DNA from: a virus
DNA length: 56,666 nucleotides
Reading direction: 5' to 3' (one strand)
IMG/VR virus record: IMGVR_UViG_3300030098_004888
Span: 1-56,666 of that record
The notes under the pieces were generated by a model that was not told where the DNA came from, did not search any database, and worked only from the letters and a program-made list of their open reading frames with translations. Below, one piece after another: positions 15,901-24,997 of this stretch; position 1 is the first letter of the stretch, and each line of letters begins with the position of its first letter. The translations under genes were made by a program, and so were the position numbers.

Positions 15901-16243
15901 CTGGACCTGTAAAAGCAGAATCAGGAGTTCCTGACGTAACGCCAAAGTTGGGTGCTTGATTATTTACTTTATCAATTTCTTTATTTAATATTTCGTTGTG
16001 CTCTATGTTATTAAAAGTAGAAAAGGTTTGTGTAGGTTCTGGTGTTTCTTCTTCTTTTGAAAAAGCAGAGCTAAAAGTTTCAATATTTGTGTTTGGGCTT
16101 ACTACTTTATTATCTACCCCTATTTGATATAAAGATTCTATAGTGTTTTGGTCAGCCTCAGAAAACTTTCCAAAAGTTGTTTCGGAGCTAATTAATCCAT
16201 TTTCAACATAAGTGTTATAAAGTAACTCTAATTTATCATCCAT
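9911..16243 (-). CDS. Giant internal virion / polyvalent protein (2110 aa)
   Basis: Largest gene. The N-terminus has two ~28-residue repeats of type LYnTyVeNGLIs-T-FgkFseA (1-60). A low-complexity PEKTPKPEKTPEQE linker lies mid-protein. Near residue 1070, INEGQHRLAALTEL resembles ParB-superfamily DGxxRL motifs. A long lysine-rich coiled region follows, and the C-terminal ~500 residues are aromatic and partly hydrophobic (MFWFVLPQLFTVAGSLIKY). Large multi-domain proteins carried in podovirus heads and ejected with DNA look like this. It lies between two virion genes and the holin-like gene. Likely ejected with DNA into the host; individual activities unproven. Confidence 0.7.
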   Translation of the reverse strand: MDDKLELLYNTYVENGLISSETTFGKFSEADQNTIESLYQIGVDNKVVSPNTNIETFSSAFSKEEETPEPTQTFSTFNNIEHNEILNKEIDKVNNQAPNFGVTSGTPDSAFTGPGIFLARTDSATAESSYMQPKREEAIERRKKEDKRISAIETAAGVEVNWEDFGAWATENPVAFESIIKTGGLNLNDVDDLPKDLRKKWFDYSKEQNEYADGPLKVKIDDLSSQITKVEEENQFDDYDQLIQKSDDLSSLLGVLVNEENGEVSFQNETIKSIFNLSDQISSLDNEISLFEKENTQTIRTSLGIVPETVLKQGADTKYYYGLVDKRNNLYSNYEDLLDTDEHKAYQELTNTWGQLDEFEKKLKESGYFNLLDEYDNITGEYNTIKNKYSLKEDKAFYNAWGGSFGRNIKMAYHKNSIFGLGRAFDVARGTDAYLISDEAYNQYLDSYGGKGEFASGFLGLLLDLPFFAGWGKVGSTSGRAVLSSSKARTLYSTMFKGTIDRMALRSPNVKRNILERGLSININKTLIPLNTVATSFAGYEFQRDILNQAVQLKNRYGDNIGSVIDDINYFHSLKEGSLGYITGASIYLGGRLGKSIGNKFGRPGVGEFAGEFAAFAHVPALLEKRMPTSEDYGMALAYLIGLKGIAKIPEAYVKITSAEPFSVKLTNKEVKTLEQSGFLGALFESGATLPKIRAELRKKGLETIYNTSLENMQLAFANWNRLPIERKKALFDILLNRKSIESLGNPRIPVTIKNKILSLFGYRPKTVFSAPEKIIINTNKGVVVSSESFSKDEAGNEILLESKEYTNPEQAKTEIETLKGTYDSQGSGNKITIERREVNLDGTPAPSYKINNKDVTREQVLENIKDNNFINEVETGVSKVEIVNDQPTQDLLESKLPKPEKTPKPEKTPEQELAEKRIEGNLLPQQYIENPNYYNVKNQIERGDIKNYNVENKTAAVGGELLVDPSQAIKLSSNYYTSRSEFDKLSQSAKEYNEDGSHKQDKENFLLSLPDGAVIELFGLTRANYELLKKSIKEKGYDTKLAQEVGEMDLNFGDAIPIFRLMGDAESGIINEGQHRLAALTELKSEGFEVGVPVATQYLEVSGNENTNSNPERYKIWTKKQISDWETISKQKVYDKIITQPSITQSRKFLGIQYKKPKPPSLKDLGLKARDKRITIKVTERVELKRKLKELQKVSDLSKKEGREEVLNFVKETLNLFPERTINSKYVNRLLSLIKTSKSPKDIKNIVNKVNKLLDDVNHAEKVELVNEIKKISNPKGYIKNQAGAFVGQNKSLSVDGIGFLKDVTRAIKEKDTEKIKQEALNILEEVRGLHEIPENLMDRLMALSFHDITLPETPLEYVKERLDFLNRFIKTAKEQRKESEKEQRKEWKKDIDLMLRDIEGGIEKKGKRKTGGFKLSNIVPGLRGVYERQNENLYTLLEFLDTDPANKTFEGNLVTLVREKIQEGRNIFIARKKRGTDLIRKISKETIDNKRDKLSNKRFVIEYAGGKPDFNSAQLMSLYAFTKNKQNDLYLIRDGIIKERNEEGEAILTKEGDRIINEILTPGQKEFVDRMIVEFFPSFREEINNTSMEMFKIPATFQEGYSGKVTLTGEEKEQNKKPEDIPFNFLNPTSDVLKTVFSKSLIDRVPQAKKVLSPDDFILNSVSYLNDMSRFIAYGPTGFYLQNTILSDKVKNALIKRYPETRNKIFNTIIRKKGLKGEKVVEGKKTDGAEMINLLTFHFQTIFNTPEPLDGYIAGLMSARRYFLTSVLAFNWHPGIKQLTSAAGYASYMGAGKWLKNFGTMLATPKKTVSQLKDLISRSPILQDRFANFNINEELYLELEKDLTGLKRNLSKWRNNAFFLTKYGDMGGFMFGGIPYYNYLINVEKLSPEKALKKVEFVGEMTQQSGASEFLGAMQKGPYSFFTTLLNSPLALARNFNVHSNNFKTGKGSQRQALKGMVMFWFVLPQLFTVAGSLIKYAFTPEDERDELWDSVIGNHLLTTATGAYAFYPIVGDLITYFYQQFFGQQYDFEIDPVTGTLAKSVKGGAEFIKAILNLDEYTTDEFMGNFFDMIRPLPLPTTVIERTYNRFFKPKKDDRKEQETKEQKQKK

Positions 16244-16251
16244 AGCTTAAA

Positions 16252-17886
16252 TTAAAGTGGATTACCAAAAATATCTGTTTTAGGGCTTTCAACATTAAAG
16301 TTAAAATTATCTTCTTCCCACTTTTCTAAATCAAAATTATACTTACTACCTTTAAGGCTTTCTTTTAAAATATTTTCTATAGAACTATATGGAGTTAAAT
16401 AGTTGATGTTGTTATTAACAAAAACAACCCATTTTTCATCAGTAAATAAACCCTGTTTATCTTCATCTGGTATTAAGTCATAAAACTCCACAGGTATAAC
16501 ATCACCCTTTTTGAAATCTATCTTTTTATCTCTAGGAATCACTCTACTCTTTTCCCTAACTGTTATGGTATAATCTTTTGTTAGTGTAGGTAAAATATAT
16601 GTGCTAAGTATATCAGAGTTTTCAAATGAAGTTCCCCTGTCTTTTAATACAAAATCTTCGTCTTTTGTAAAATAGCTTCCAGTTATAGCTGCTTCGTGTG
16701 CAAGAACTTTTACTGGTATTTGTGGAATATTAACACCACTAACACTTACAAAATCATAACCAGCTTTTACCTCATAATTAATATCTCTTTCTTTGTCTCT
16801 ATTAGGGAACCCTAATATATTTTCATCATATAACTCATCTCCTTCTGGAAGTCTATACCAACTTTCTTTAAATTTCATTTTACCAAGAATAGGTTTTATG
16901 TTGTCATCAGAAATTATAGATGCACTTGATTTTGTTACAGTTCCGCCACCAGGAGTAAAATATAAATTAGAAGAAGTTTTTGGTTCATCTAAAAGTTTTT
17001 TTACACCCATTCTGTTTAACATAAAGTCTTGAAAATCAATCGTTAGCTTATCTTTTATTGCACTGTAGTTGGGTAAAAGCTTACCTTCTTCTATATTTTT
17101 TTGAATGGTTTGTAAAACATCTTCATCAATATCATCATCACCCATATAATACTTTAAAAAATTAGGGTTTATATCACTCATCTTTGAAAAATCCTGAAGA
17201 TATTGTTCAATAAAGTATTTTTTTTGCTCCTTGTCTTTAGGATTAAAATCCACAAAGAAAGAAACTTGGTCTTTCATTTTTTGTTCACTTGCCTCTGTCT
17301 TAGTTATATCATCAATTTCTTCAACATTAAAAACTTCTTTTGTTTTTTCTAAAAGGTCTTTTATAAAATCATAATCAACTGAACTGGCTAGTGAAGGTAA
17401 TTCAGAAAATAAAGGATTAGTTAGTATTGGAACACCATCATAATAAAACTGGTTGTCAACAAATGTTATTAAGTTGTCATCAAGAGAACTAACATTACCA
17501 TAATCTAAAAAATTAGTCCAACTTTCGTCAGTTGCTTCTTTTTGACCTGATTTAAATATGTTATCATAAACAGCACCTTGTGTGCTTGAGCCATCTGCAA
17601 AAAGATTTATTATGTTTTCTGCATTATCTATAGCAGATTGGTCTCCAGAAGGAATTATATTGTTTTTATAGATGTCTATCATTTTTAAAAAAACACCTCT
17701 ATCTCTATTCCAAACTTGAGTAGGAATTGAAAATGGGTCTTCTGTTCCTTTTGCTTTAGCGTATGATTGTAATGCTTTTAACCTTCTGTTGTGGTAATTA
17801 GAAAAATCTATTCCTTTGTGTGTAAAAACTTGTGCGGCACCTGTACCGATACCACTCGTTAGTGTTGAAGCTGATAGTTTAGCCAT
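16252..17886 (-). CDS. Virion-associated protein, unknown (544 aa)
   Basis: Starts MAKLSASTLTSGIGTGAAQV; the rest is acidic and helical without membrane segments. Sits between the Ala/Gln-rich internal protein and the giant protein with gaps of 2 and 8 bases, so the three are made together and may form the ejected internal set. The N-terminal 'SGIGTGAAQV' resembles the 'MGLGTGIAQT' start of the next gene, hinting at a shared packaging or localisation segment. Family not recognised. Confidence 0.65.
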   Translation of the reverse strand: MAKLSASTLTSGIGTGAAQVFTHKGIDFSNYHNRRLKALQSYAKAKGTEDPFSIPTQVWNRDRGVFLKMIDIYKNNIIPSGDQSAIDNAENIINLFADGSSTQGAVYDNIFKSGQKEATDESWTNFLDYGNVSSLDDNLITFVDNQFYYDGVPILTNPLFSELPSLASSVDYDFIKDLLEKTKEVFNVEEIDDITKTEASEQKMKDQVSFFVDFNPKDKEQKKYFIEQYLQDFSKMSDINPNFLKYYMGDDDIDEDVLQTIQKNIEEGKLLPNYSAIKDKLTIDFQDFMLNRMGVKKLLDEPKTSSNLYFTPGGGTVTKSSASIISDDNIKPILGKMKFKESWYRLPEGDELYDENILGFPNRDKERDINYEVKAGYDFVSVSGVNIPQIPVKVLAHEAAITGSYFTKDEDFVLKDRGTSFENSDILSTYILPTLTKDYTITVREKSRVIPRDKKIDFKKGDVIPVEFYDLIPDEDKQGLFTDEKWVVFVNNNINYLTPYSSIENILKESLKGSKYNFDLEKWEEDNFNFNVESPKTDIFGNPL

Positions 17887-17888
17887 TT

Positions 17889-19076
17889 TTATTGAATATA
17901 ATCAATTTTAGTATACTTTCCTTTTTTATTACCAGGAAGTTTTCCTCCATCCTCAAAACCACCACCTGAGGCAGCAGAACCAATAGCACCACCTGCTGCT
18001 TCACCTAACATACCTGCAACATCTTTATCTGCTCCACCACCACTACCACCAATAGAACCAAACAAGTCAGCAGAGCTTGATTTTTTATCTTTATCTTTAT
18101 CTTCTTCCTCTTCTCCATCTTCTTCTACCTCTTCACCAGCAGCAGCTTTACCAAATTTTTTATAGTGGTCAGATTCCTCTTCACTTCCATCAAACAAAAC
18201 AACTGGTGCCCCCATAAGAGCATTTTTCATAGAGTTTTTATGTATTTTTACCATCAACTCTTTCATATATTGTCTTAACTCTTCTGCATCTCCACTATCT
18301 ATTATTTCTAGTAATTTTTCTGAATCTGGTTTGTTTATAATCAACTCACCTCCTGTAGCTTCCCCAATCTTTTCATCACCATCCATTATGTCTATTGGGT
18401 TTGTGTCATGGTCAAATTCACCTGGTGTAACAATGCTTTTTGCTTTATTTTCTTCAACTGGCTGAGGAGTTCCAATATTTATATTAATCATGGGTGCTGG
18501 GTTTATTTCAGATGCAACCTTATACATTGCTCCAGGAACTATGTTTCCATGTTTAGCCCCCATAAAACTAGCAGCAGTTTTTTCTAGTCCTTGTAGTCCA
18601 CCCATAATGTTTTGTAGCCCTGCACCTGTCATGGCTTGAGCAGCTTCTTGCTCTTGCATAAGATTAGCCCTACCAACAGCTTGTGCTTTTTGTTTTTCTG
18701 CCATAAGTGCCTGTTCTCCTTGTCTTCTAGCTGCTTCTTCTTGCATAGCTACATTTTGAGCAGCTTGAGTTCCTTGACGAACCATACCTGGCATAGCACC
18801 CATCATTGCTCTGGCATCTCCACTAGCAGCTAAAGCACCCATTCCTTGTGCTTGTTGTAATGCAGCTTGCTCTTGCATTGCTTTTTCGGTATCAGCAGAC
18901 AAACCTTCAGCAGCTTTTTCTGCTTCCCCCATAACATTGTATTGAAGGCCACCAGCATCTATTTGCTTTTGAACACCCTTCATAGCTCTCTTGCCTCTTA
19001 CGGTTTGAGCTATACCAGTACCCAAACCCATTAAAGCAGAAACTACATACTTAGGATAGTAAGTTTTTTTAGCCAT
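17889..19076 (-). CDS. Ala/Gln/Met-rich internal virion protein (395 aa)
   Basis: N-terminal helix YVVSALMGLGTGIAQTVRGK, a long Ala/Gln-rich coiled region (~60-160), then a conserved-looking domain with GEFDHDTNPIDIMDG and EATGGELIINKPDSEKLLEI, and an acidic/Gly-rich tail. The TGGE-hhINP type motif is common in internal proteins of marine phages (from memory). First gene after the promoter at 19100; probably an ejection or core protein. Confidence 0.65.
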   Translation of the reverse strand: MAKKTYYPKYVVSALMGLGTGIAQTVRGKRAMKGVQKQIDAGGLQYNVMGEAEKAAEGLSADTEKAMQEQAALQQAQGMGALAASGDARAMMGAMPGMVRQGTQAAQNVAMQEEAARRQGEQALMAEKQKAQAVGRANLMQEQEAAQAMTGAGLQNIMGGLQGLEKTAASFMGAKHGNIVPGAMYKVASEINPAPMININIGTPQPVEENKAKSIVTPGEFDHDTNPIDIMDGDEKIGEATGGELIINKPDSEKLLEIIDSGDAEELRQYMKELMVKIHKNSMKNALMGAPVVLFDGSEEESDHYKKFGKAAAGEEVEEDGEEEEDKDKDKKSSSADLFGSIGGSGGGADKDVAGMLGEAAGGAIGSAASGGGFEDGGKLPGNKKGKYTKIDYIQ

Positions 19077-19099
19077 TTTTTAGTTATTTAAGAATTATA

Positions 19100-19107
19100 C
19101 AAATATA
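19100..19107 (-). promoter_or_regulatory. Promoter -7 box TATATTTG for the internal protein genes
   Basis: TAnnTTTG match on the - strand in the 39-base gap between the muzzle-like gene and the 17889-19076 gene, 24 bases before its ATG. Confidence 0.65.
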
Positions 19108-19115
19108 GTGAATTT

Positions 19116-22100
19116 TTATCTATTGGACAATTCACTTGGAGAGAAGCGATAATTAGTAGCAAAAAGCTCTACTTTGCTTCTTTCATCACACCTAAGATTA
19201 GTTCTTAGATAATATCCTTTAAAGGTATCTCCTTCTATAATAGGGTTTTCATCAACGTAAGCAAATTGGTTATTTAATGTTGGCCCAGTATATGCTAACT
19301 CTAACACTGCTGTAGTAGCATTTGTAACAGCAGTAATTGTTCCTATTAAAGCTGCACCATCCCCATATCTAACTACATCCCCTACCTTTAAATTAATATC
19401 AAAATTAATACCAGTCAATGCTGTTTGCCCATTAGTTACAGAAACATTACCCAATCCAAATAAATTAGTACCCTTGTTTCCGCTACCAGTAGTTTCCTCT
19501 ACATTAGCATATTTAAATGCAGCATAAAACATTCCTTCTTTTTCTGCAAGCTCCCCAAAATCTGATTGCGAATAACAATAAATATTTGCTAGTGCTACTG
19601 TAGCATTTTGAGTCAACTCTAAAGAAGTGTCATTTGTTATAGCTGCAACCTCACCAAGCTCTGTATTTTCATATCTTAATTTATCCCCAACAACTAAGCT
19701 GGTTGTAAACTCAGTATTAGTTCCAGTAACAGTAGCATCACCTACAGCAGTTGATATTGTTCCAACACCTTTTATGTTTTCCCCAAAACTTCCATTAGAT
19801 TCTGTTATAGCCATTTGACCAAGTATAGAAGCAGTCGTAGAAACCAAATTAGTATTTAATGATTCTACATCCCATGGATGACTACCCTCAAGACCAATAC
19901 CATAATATGTTTTATTGTTTGATGGTGCACTATTTGAAACAACATGTAACCTAGAAACAGATTGCTCACCATAAAAATTATTTCTAGGTATTTGGTATCC
20001 ATCAAAATCTATTGATTGATGATGCCTATATAACTTTCCTTTCTTAAATGTTAAAAAAGAAGAGTTTAAGTACTCCATATAATCAGGTTTGTAAGAATAA
20101 AAACTAGACCATTTGTTTGTTTTTTCTGAAAAAGCTAATGTTTCCCCTAATGTTATTTGAAGTTCTTTTCTTCTTTTGTCTGGGAAAACATAACCCCCAG
20201 ATGTTCCATCATAATCATTATCATCTTCATCAAAACCAAGCAGTGGGGCATTAAGTAATGGAGCTCGTCCAGAATATTCTTCTGCTGTTTTATCCCAGTT
20301 AGTCCCAGACCTTAATTTATTATTTATTTCTGTAATATTTCCTCTATCTACAATTCTTTTAGCACTAACCTCAGTTGTTCCACAACCAACAGGGTTTAAC
20401 TCTAGTGTAGATGCAGTAGGATTTATAAGGCCAGTTAATGTAGTAGCACCACTTGTAGGTGTTATTTTTAAATCTATAGGTATTTTTACGTCAAGTTGTT
20501 TTGCTCTTTTTAAAGTTTGTTCAGGCACAGAAATTTCACCATCTTTTATAACTCTTTCAAAATCATATCTTTGGTCAACACTAACTCCTTTTGATGTTGC
20601 TGCATATAAATCTTCTTCTTTTAAAGCTACAACATTTGTACCAGATAAGTTTTCTGAAGTAGGGCTTGTGTAATTAGCTGCTAAAGTTATACCAGTATTA
20701 CTGCCTATAGCACTTACTTTCCCTACGAAGTCAGCAGAATCCTGAACATATAAATAATCTCCAACTTCTACTTGCTCGGTAAAAGTTGTCCCAGAGCCAG
20801 TAACAGCAGTGTTCCCATTATTAACAGCTATTGTGCCAGCAGGCTTTGTTAATCTTCCATTACCCCTTTCTGTAGAAACTAATCTAACAGGTATATCAAT
20901 CTGGCCACCTGGTTTTTCTGGGTCTCCAAATCCTTCTTCATCTGTTAGCACATTAATTAACTGTCTTTCCCCATCAGAGTTTTCTACAAAAGAACCACCA
21001 TGAATACTTAACTCAACAAGGTTTAGTGTTTGAAAATTAATAATATACTCATTGTAAGCTGGGTCGTAACCACCAATTATATGAAGGTTGTTAACAAGCT
21101 CACTATAAGCATTAGATTTATCTCTAAAATAATCTACCATATTGTAGTCAGATATTTTAGTTATACCATCCATGCTTAATCTAATAGCAGCCCCTCTTTT
21201 AATATCAATAAAATAATCTCTAAATCCAAAGTTTGCATGAGATTCTGGATTTAAGCATATGCCATAATCTCCAGAATAAGTTTGCTGTTCTGATAATATA
21301 TCTCTAGTTAATCCTATTGAAGTTCCACCATCTGCTGAATTTATTATAGATTTATTTACAAGAACTTTAGAAACTTTGTTTTCTTGAAATAAAGTAATAA
21401 AACCTTCTTTGCCATGAATTTTTTGTATGCTACCAAACTCTATATTATAATCTCTAAAGTTTGCTGTAGAAACATTAAAGTTTGACAACCCATTTACATT
21501 TGTGTTTGGTGTATATGGGAAAGAATAAGTTATACTAGCTTCTCTTCTTTTTTGTTCTGCAAAATTAATGTAAGTGTGAGGCCTTCCTTTATCATAAGCA
21601 TTTGAAGTAAAAAAATCATTTACATTATAATCTTCTACATAGTGCTTTCTTTTTTGTTGTCTATATCTTTTTTCATCAGGGTTTAAATTTAAATGAACAC
21701 CATAATCATATAAAAAACTGGGGTCTGCGTATTTATGTCTAGGTGCAACTTGTTGAATTCCCCCCATTAATTGATTTCTTGGCTTAAAATATACATCACC
21801 TTTTGAAAATCTACCACTAGCTTGCCTTGGTCTTATAACAGTACCTGCACCACTGCTAATTGTTGTAAAGTTTTCCCCAACCCAAGTATATGTAACAAAT
21901 CTATCATGCCCTCCACCATCTAATGTTTGGCAAGCTATAACATGGTTGCCTTCAAGATAATCATTATCAGTTCCTGATATTCCACTAATAGTAACCAAGT
22001 CACCAACCTTTAAAGTAATATCATTATTTGTAGTTTCAATCATTAAATAACCACCTGGTAAATCTGTTTGTAAATCAAGTTTACTTAATGCTTGTATGGT

Positions 22101-24989
22101 TACAGAGCCAGTTCCTGCATCTGATTGGTCTCTAAAGTTTGCATCTCCTTTATGCAAACCAAATCCAGTGCCAGGATTTTCAATTTCTATTACATCACTA
22201 AACTCATAAAAAATACCAGCTTCTTCTGAGGCTACAATATCTTTTTTAGGTCTATATATTTCAACAAGAGAGTTAAGATAAACATCTGCTGTTTTTCTGT
22301 TGTGTTGATGTCCAGCAAAACCATCATCATCTACATTAGGGGCTGTAGTTGAGCCTGTGTCTACAGAAGAAAAAGGTATTACATTGTCACTTCCACCAGA
22401 AATATTACCATGGTCCCTAAAAATATACCTAGAATCAAAAAACTTAATTCCTTCAGGGTCTGATATTTTAATATACCAACCAGCCAAAGTAGTTGTTTTT
22501 TCAGAAGCTTCGTTATCGTCATCTTCTCTTTTTATCATTGTTATGGTAGGGTTTGCTACATATTCAGCTATTTCAAAATCATAATATTTTTTAAAATATC
22601 TTCTATCTCTTTCATCTTGACCCCTATTAGTTCCTATTGGAGCATAAGCCCCTGTTGCATCTGCTGTATGTGGATTATCATTTGGGTTGTTAGGTGTTGC
22701 ATTTGGTTGCAAATTAGATAGAGCCTGGTCATCTATAGAGCTAGGAATTAAGTTTCCATCATCATCAAAAAATCTACCAGGTGAAATAAAACTAATAAAC
22801 CTAACTCTATCTCCTTTTGTAGCTTCAAAATCTATTATAGAGCCCTCGCTATCCGAATAAGACTTATGTTGAGATTCCTCATAAGTTGACTTCATGCTTC
22901 TTAATCCCAAATATATGTTTCCATTTGAATCTTTATATCTTCTAGATAATATGATTTGTACAAACTCCCCAACTGATGTATTTCCAGAATAAACCCATTG
23001 ATAATGAGTAGCCCAAGTTGGTGGATTGTGCATAATATGCCAGTACATACTTGCCTTACCTAAGTTATTGTTGCTATCTAAAGTAGTGCTTGAAGCAGCA
23101 GTTGTAGATGTGCTAGTTCTTTGTGTAGCTTCTCTATTAGAAGGAAACTCTACATAAGCAGATGAGTCTTTGCTTTTGTTAACTGTTGAAACTCTACCTG
23201 CTTTATCATAATATATTATTCCAAAATCATGGTAAGCTCCTGACTTAAAAGAACTTTGATGATAAGAGTCAGTGCTTTGAAACCACATTGAATTATTATA
23301 CATAAGAGAATGACCACTAAAAACCCCTGTTCCTGTTGGTGCAAAAATTATAGTAACATCATTAGCTGATGTTCCAGATGTAACAGTCCATGTGTCACTT
23401 TGAGCATTTAAAAGAGTAGCTAATGATGCTGCAACCTCAGCCAAAGTATCAAATGTTCCACCATCATGATTTTCTTTTGTTATATCTAGCTCTGCATGAA
23501 AAGCACAGTAATTAGTTCCATTACTTTCAGATATAGCTAAATCTATAACAACATAACCATATGATTTATGACTAACATTAATATTACTATTAGAAAAATA
23601 TGCTTCGTCACCACTTCCTGTTGCCCCCAATATAACAGAATTACTATTATGTTTAGGATTATGAATACCTGCTTTAAAAATAAGTCTTGTATCTCCTGCT
23701 GGGAAACTACCAAAAATAAAATTATTATTTATAGTTGCAAAATTTATAAAAGTATCATCGTGTACAGTAATTATAGGTAAATCTGATATTCCATCATAAA
23801 TAAAGTTTTCATAGTATGGCTGTAAGTTAACATTAAAATTATCTCCATCTGTAGAAGCTGGTGTTTCTGTTAGTGTTGGTATTAAGTCATACCCTTCAAC
23901 ATAATTACCAAACATTAACCTTTTGTTTATAATGTCCATTGATTGTGCTTTCAAAGGAACAGCATCAAATAACTTATCCCCATCTACAGGGTCTATAGCA
24001 GAATATAAACCAGAGCCATAAAACTCAATCGTTTGTGTTGATGGTGTTGCACCACTAGAGCTAAACCAAGATGATACATTTGGTATAACATCAATAAGTA
24101 AAAAAACTCCTTCATTCCTATCTCTAGCAGCTATTTCTATTTTTTTTACAGTATCTATTCCATTTGTAACAACAATATCTATTCTATTTTCAAATCTTGG
24201 GTCTCTAGCAGTTCCAAAAATTTTATGGTATCTATCATAGTTTGTAATAACAACATTACTTATTGGAGACCAAGCAGACCTTTCGTTATCGTCATATATG
24301 TAGCGATATTTAAATTGATAAAGCTTACCTCGTATATTATTACTATCTCTAGATTTATCGGTTTCAACAGAAGCTGTAGGCTTTGTTCTAGGTGCATGTT
24401 TTATAACATCTATATATATATCTCTTTCTGCTATAAGGTTGGTTGTATTAATGCCAATAGTTCCATCATTTAATCTTTCACTATAGCCATTAACATAATC
24501 ACCAGCAGAATGCAATATAGCTTTCTGAATATTTATTTTTCTTGGCTCGTTTAAATTATCTGTAAAATATAAAAGCTTTTGAGATTCAGTTAAATCTATT
24601 GAGTCTACATCTTTACTTGCTAGCTTTATAACCTTTGAGTGGGTTATTAAATTTTCTCTTGAAAATCCAAGAATTTCATTTTCTAAAACTTTTGTTATAG
24701 CATGAGTCATTCCATTATATTCAAGTATGGAGTGTTTTGCTTGGCTATTCCATACAAAATAATAAACAGTGCTATCTGAACTATGATGACAAGAGCCTAT
24801 AACTCTATTTGTTCCTGTAGGTAAAGTATAAGAAACAAGTAAATTACCTTCTGAATTTTGAATAGTCCCAACATCATCTGAATCACTAGACGTATTTCTT
24901 ATGTTAAGAGCATATCTATAATCTCCATTCTGTATAATTCTTTCATCTGAATCTCTATCTAAGCCTCCAGTAAATATTCTCTTATCCAT
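19116..24989 (-). CDS. Large tail muzzle/nozzle-like protein (1957 aa)
   Basis: Starts MDKRIFTGGLDRDSDERII followed by NGDYRYALNIRN and VGTIQNSEGNLLV. That N-terminal signature (GGL-x-D-D-x-R-x-hxxGDYxxAhNhR...GNxxV) is, from memory, typical of the muzzle/tail-stalk protein of crAss-like podoviruses. The remainder is Gly/Thr/Asn-rich beta structure; three similar ~60-residue beta modules (TAVTGSGTTFTEQVEVGDYL and relatives) lie near residues 1390-1450, 1740-1790 and 1830-1890. Expected location: distal end of the short tail. Directly follows three ring-type genes. Confidence 0.65.
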   Translation of the reverse strand: MDKRIFTGGLDRDSDERIIQNGDYRYALNIRNTSSDSDDVGTIQNSEGNLLVSYTLPTGTNRVIGSCHHSSDSTVYYFVWNSQAKHSILEYNGMTHAITKVLENEILGFSRENLITHSKVIKLASKDVDSIDLTESQKLLYFTDNLNEPRKINIQKAILHSAGDYVNGYSERLNDGTIGINTTNLIAERDIYIDVIKHAPRTKPTASVETDKSRDSNNIRGKLYQFKYRYIYDDNERSAWSPISNVVITNYDRYHKIFGTARDPRFENRIDIVVTNGIDTVKKIEIAARDRNEGVFLLIDVIPNVSSWFSSSGATPSTQTIEFYGSGLYSAIDPVDGDKLFDAVPLKAQSMDIINKRLMFGNYVEGYDLIPTLTETPASTDGDNFNVNLQPYYENFIYDGISDLPIITVHDDTFINFATINNNFIFGSFPAGDTRLIFKAGIHNPKHNSNSVILGATGSGDEAYFSNSNINVSHKSYGYVVIDLAISESNGTNYCAFHAELDITKENHDGGTFDTLAEVAASLATLLNAQSDTWTVTSGTSANDVTIIFAPTGTGVFSGHSLMYNNSMWFQSTDSYHQSSFKSGAYHDFGIIYYDKAGRVSTVNKSKDSSAYVEFPSNREATQRTSTSTTAASSTTLDSNNNLGKASMYWHIMHNPPTWATHYQWVYSGNTSVGEFVQIILSRRYKDSNGNIYLGLRSMKSTYEESQHKSYSDSEGSIIDFEATKGDRVRFISFISPGRFFDDDGNLIPSSIDDQALSNLQPNATPNNPNDNPHTADATGAYAPIGTNRGQDERDRRYFKKYYDFEIAEYVANPTITMIKREDDDNEASEKTTTLAGWYIKISDPEGIKFFDSRYIFRDHGNISGGSDNVIPFSSVDTGSTTAPNVDDDGFAGHQHNRKTADVYLNSLVEIYRPKKDIVASEEAGIFYEFSDVIEIENPGTGFGLHKGDANFRDQSDAGTGSVTIQALSKLDLQTDLPGGYLMIETTNNDITLKVGDLVTISGISGTDNDYLEGNHVIACQTLDGGGHDRFVTYTWVGENFTTISSGAGTVIRPRQASGRFSKGDVYFKPRNQLMGGIQQVAPRHKYADPSFLYDYGVHLNLNPDEKRYRQQKRKHYVEDYNVNDFFTSNAYDKGRPHTYINFAEQKRREASITYSFPYTPNTNVNGLSNFNVSTANFRDYNIEFGSIQKIHGKEGFITLFQENKVSKVLVNKSIINSADGGTSIGLTRDILSEQQTYSGDYGICLNPESHANFGFRDYFIDIKRGAAIRLSMDGITKISDYNMVDYFRDKSNAYSELVNNLHIIGGYDPAYNEYIINFQTLNLVELSIHGGSFVENSDGERQLINVLTDEEGFGDPEKPGGQIDIPVRLVSTERGNGRLTKPAGTIAVNNGNTAVTGSGTTFTEQVEVGDYLYVQDSADFVGKVSAIGSNTGITLAANYTSPTSENLSGTNVVALKEEDLYAATSKGVSVDQRYDFERVIKDGEISVPEQTLKRAKQLDVKIPIDLKITPTSGATTLTGLINPTASTLELNPVGCGTTEVSAKRIVDRGNITEINNKLRSGTNWDKTAEEYSGRAPLLNAPLLGFDEDDNDYDGTSGGYVFPDKRRKELQITLGETLAFSEKTNKWSSFYSYKPDYMEYLNSSFLTFKKGKLYRHHQSIDFDGYQIPRNNFYGEQSVSRLHVVSNSAPSNNKTYYGIGLEGSHPWDVESLNTNLVSTTASILGQMAITESNGSFGENIKGVGTISTAVGDATVTGTNTEFTTSLVVGDKLRYENTELGEVAAITNDTSLELTQNATVALANIYCYSQSDFGELAEKEGMFYAAFKYANVEETTGSGNKGTNLFGLGNVSVTNGQTALTGINFDINLKVGDVVRYGDGAALIGTITAVTNATTAVLELAYTGPTLNNQFAYVDENPIIEGDTFKGYYLRTNLRCDERSKVELFATNYRFSPSELSNR

Positions 24990-24997
24990 AATTATAA

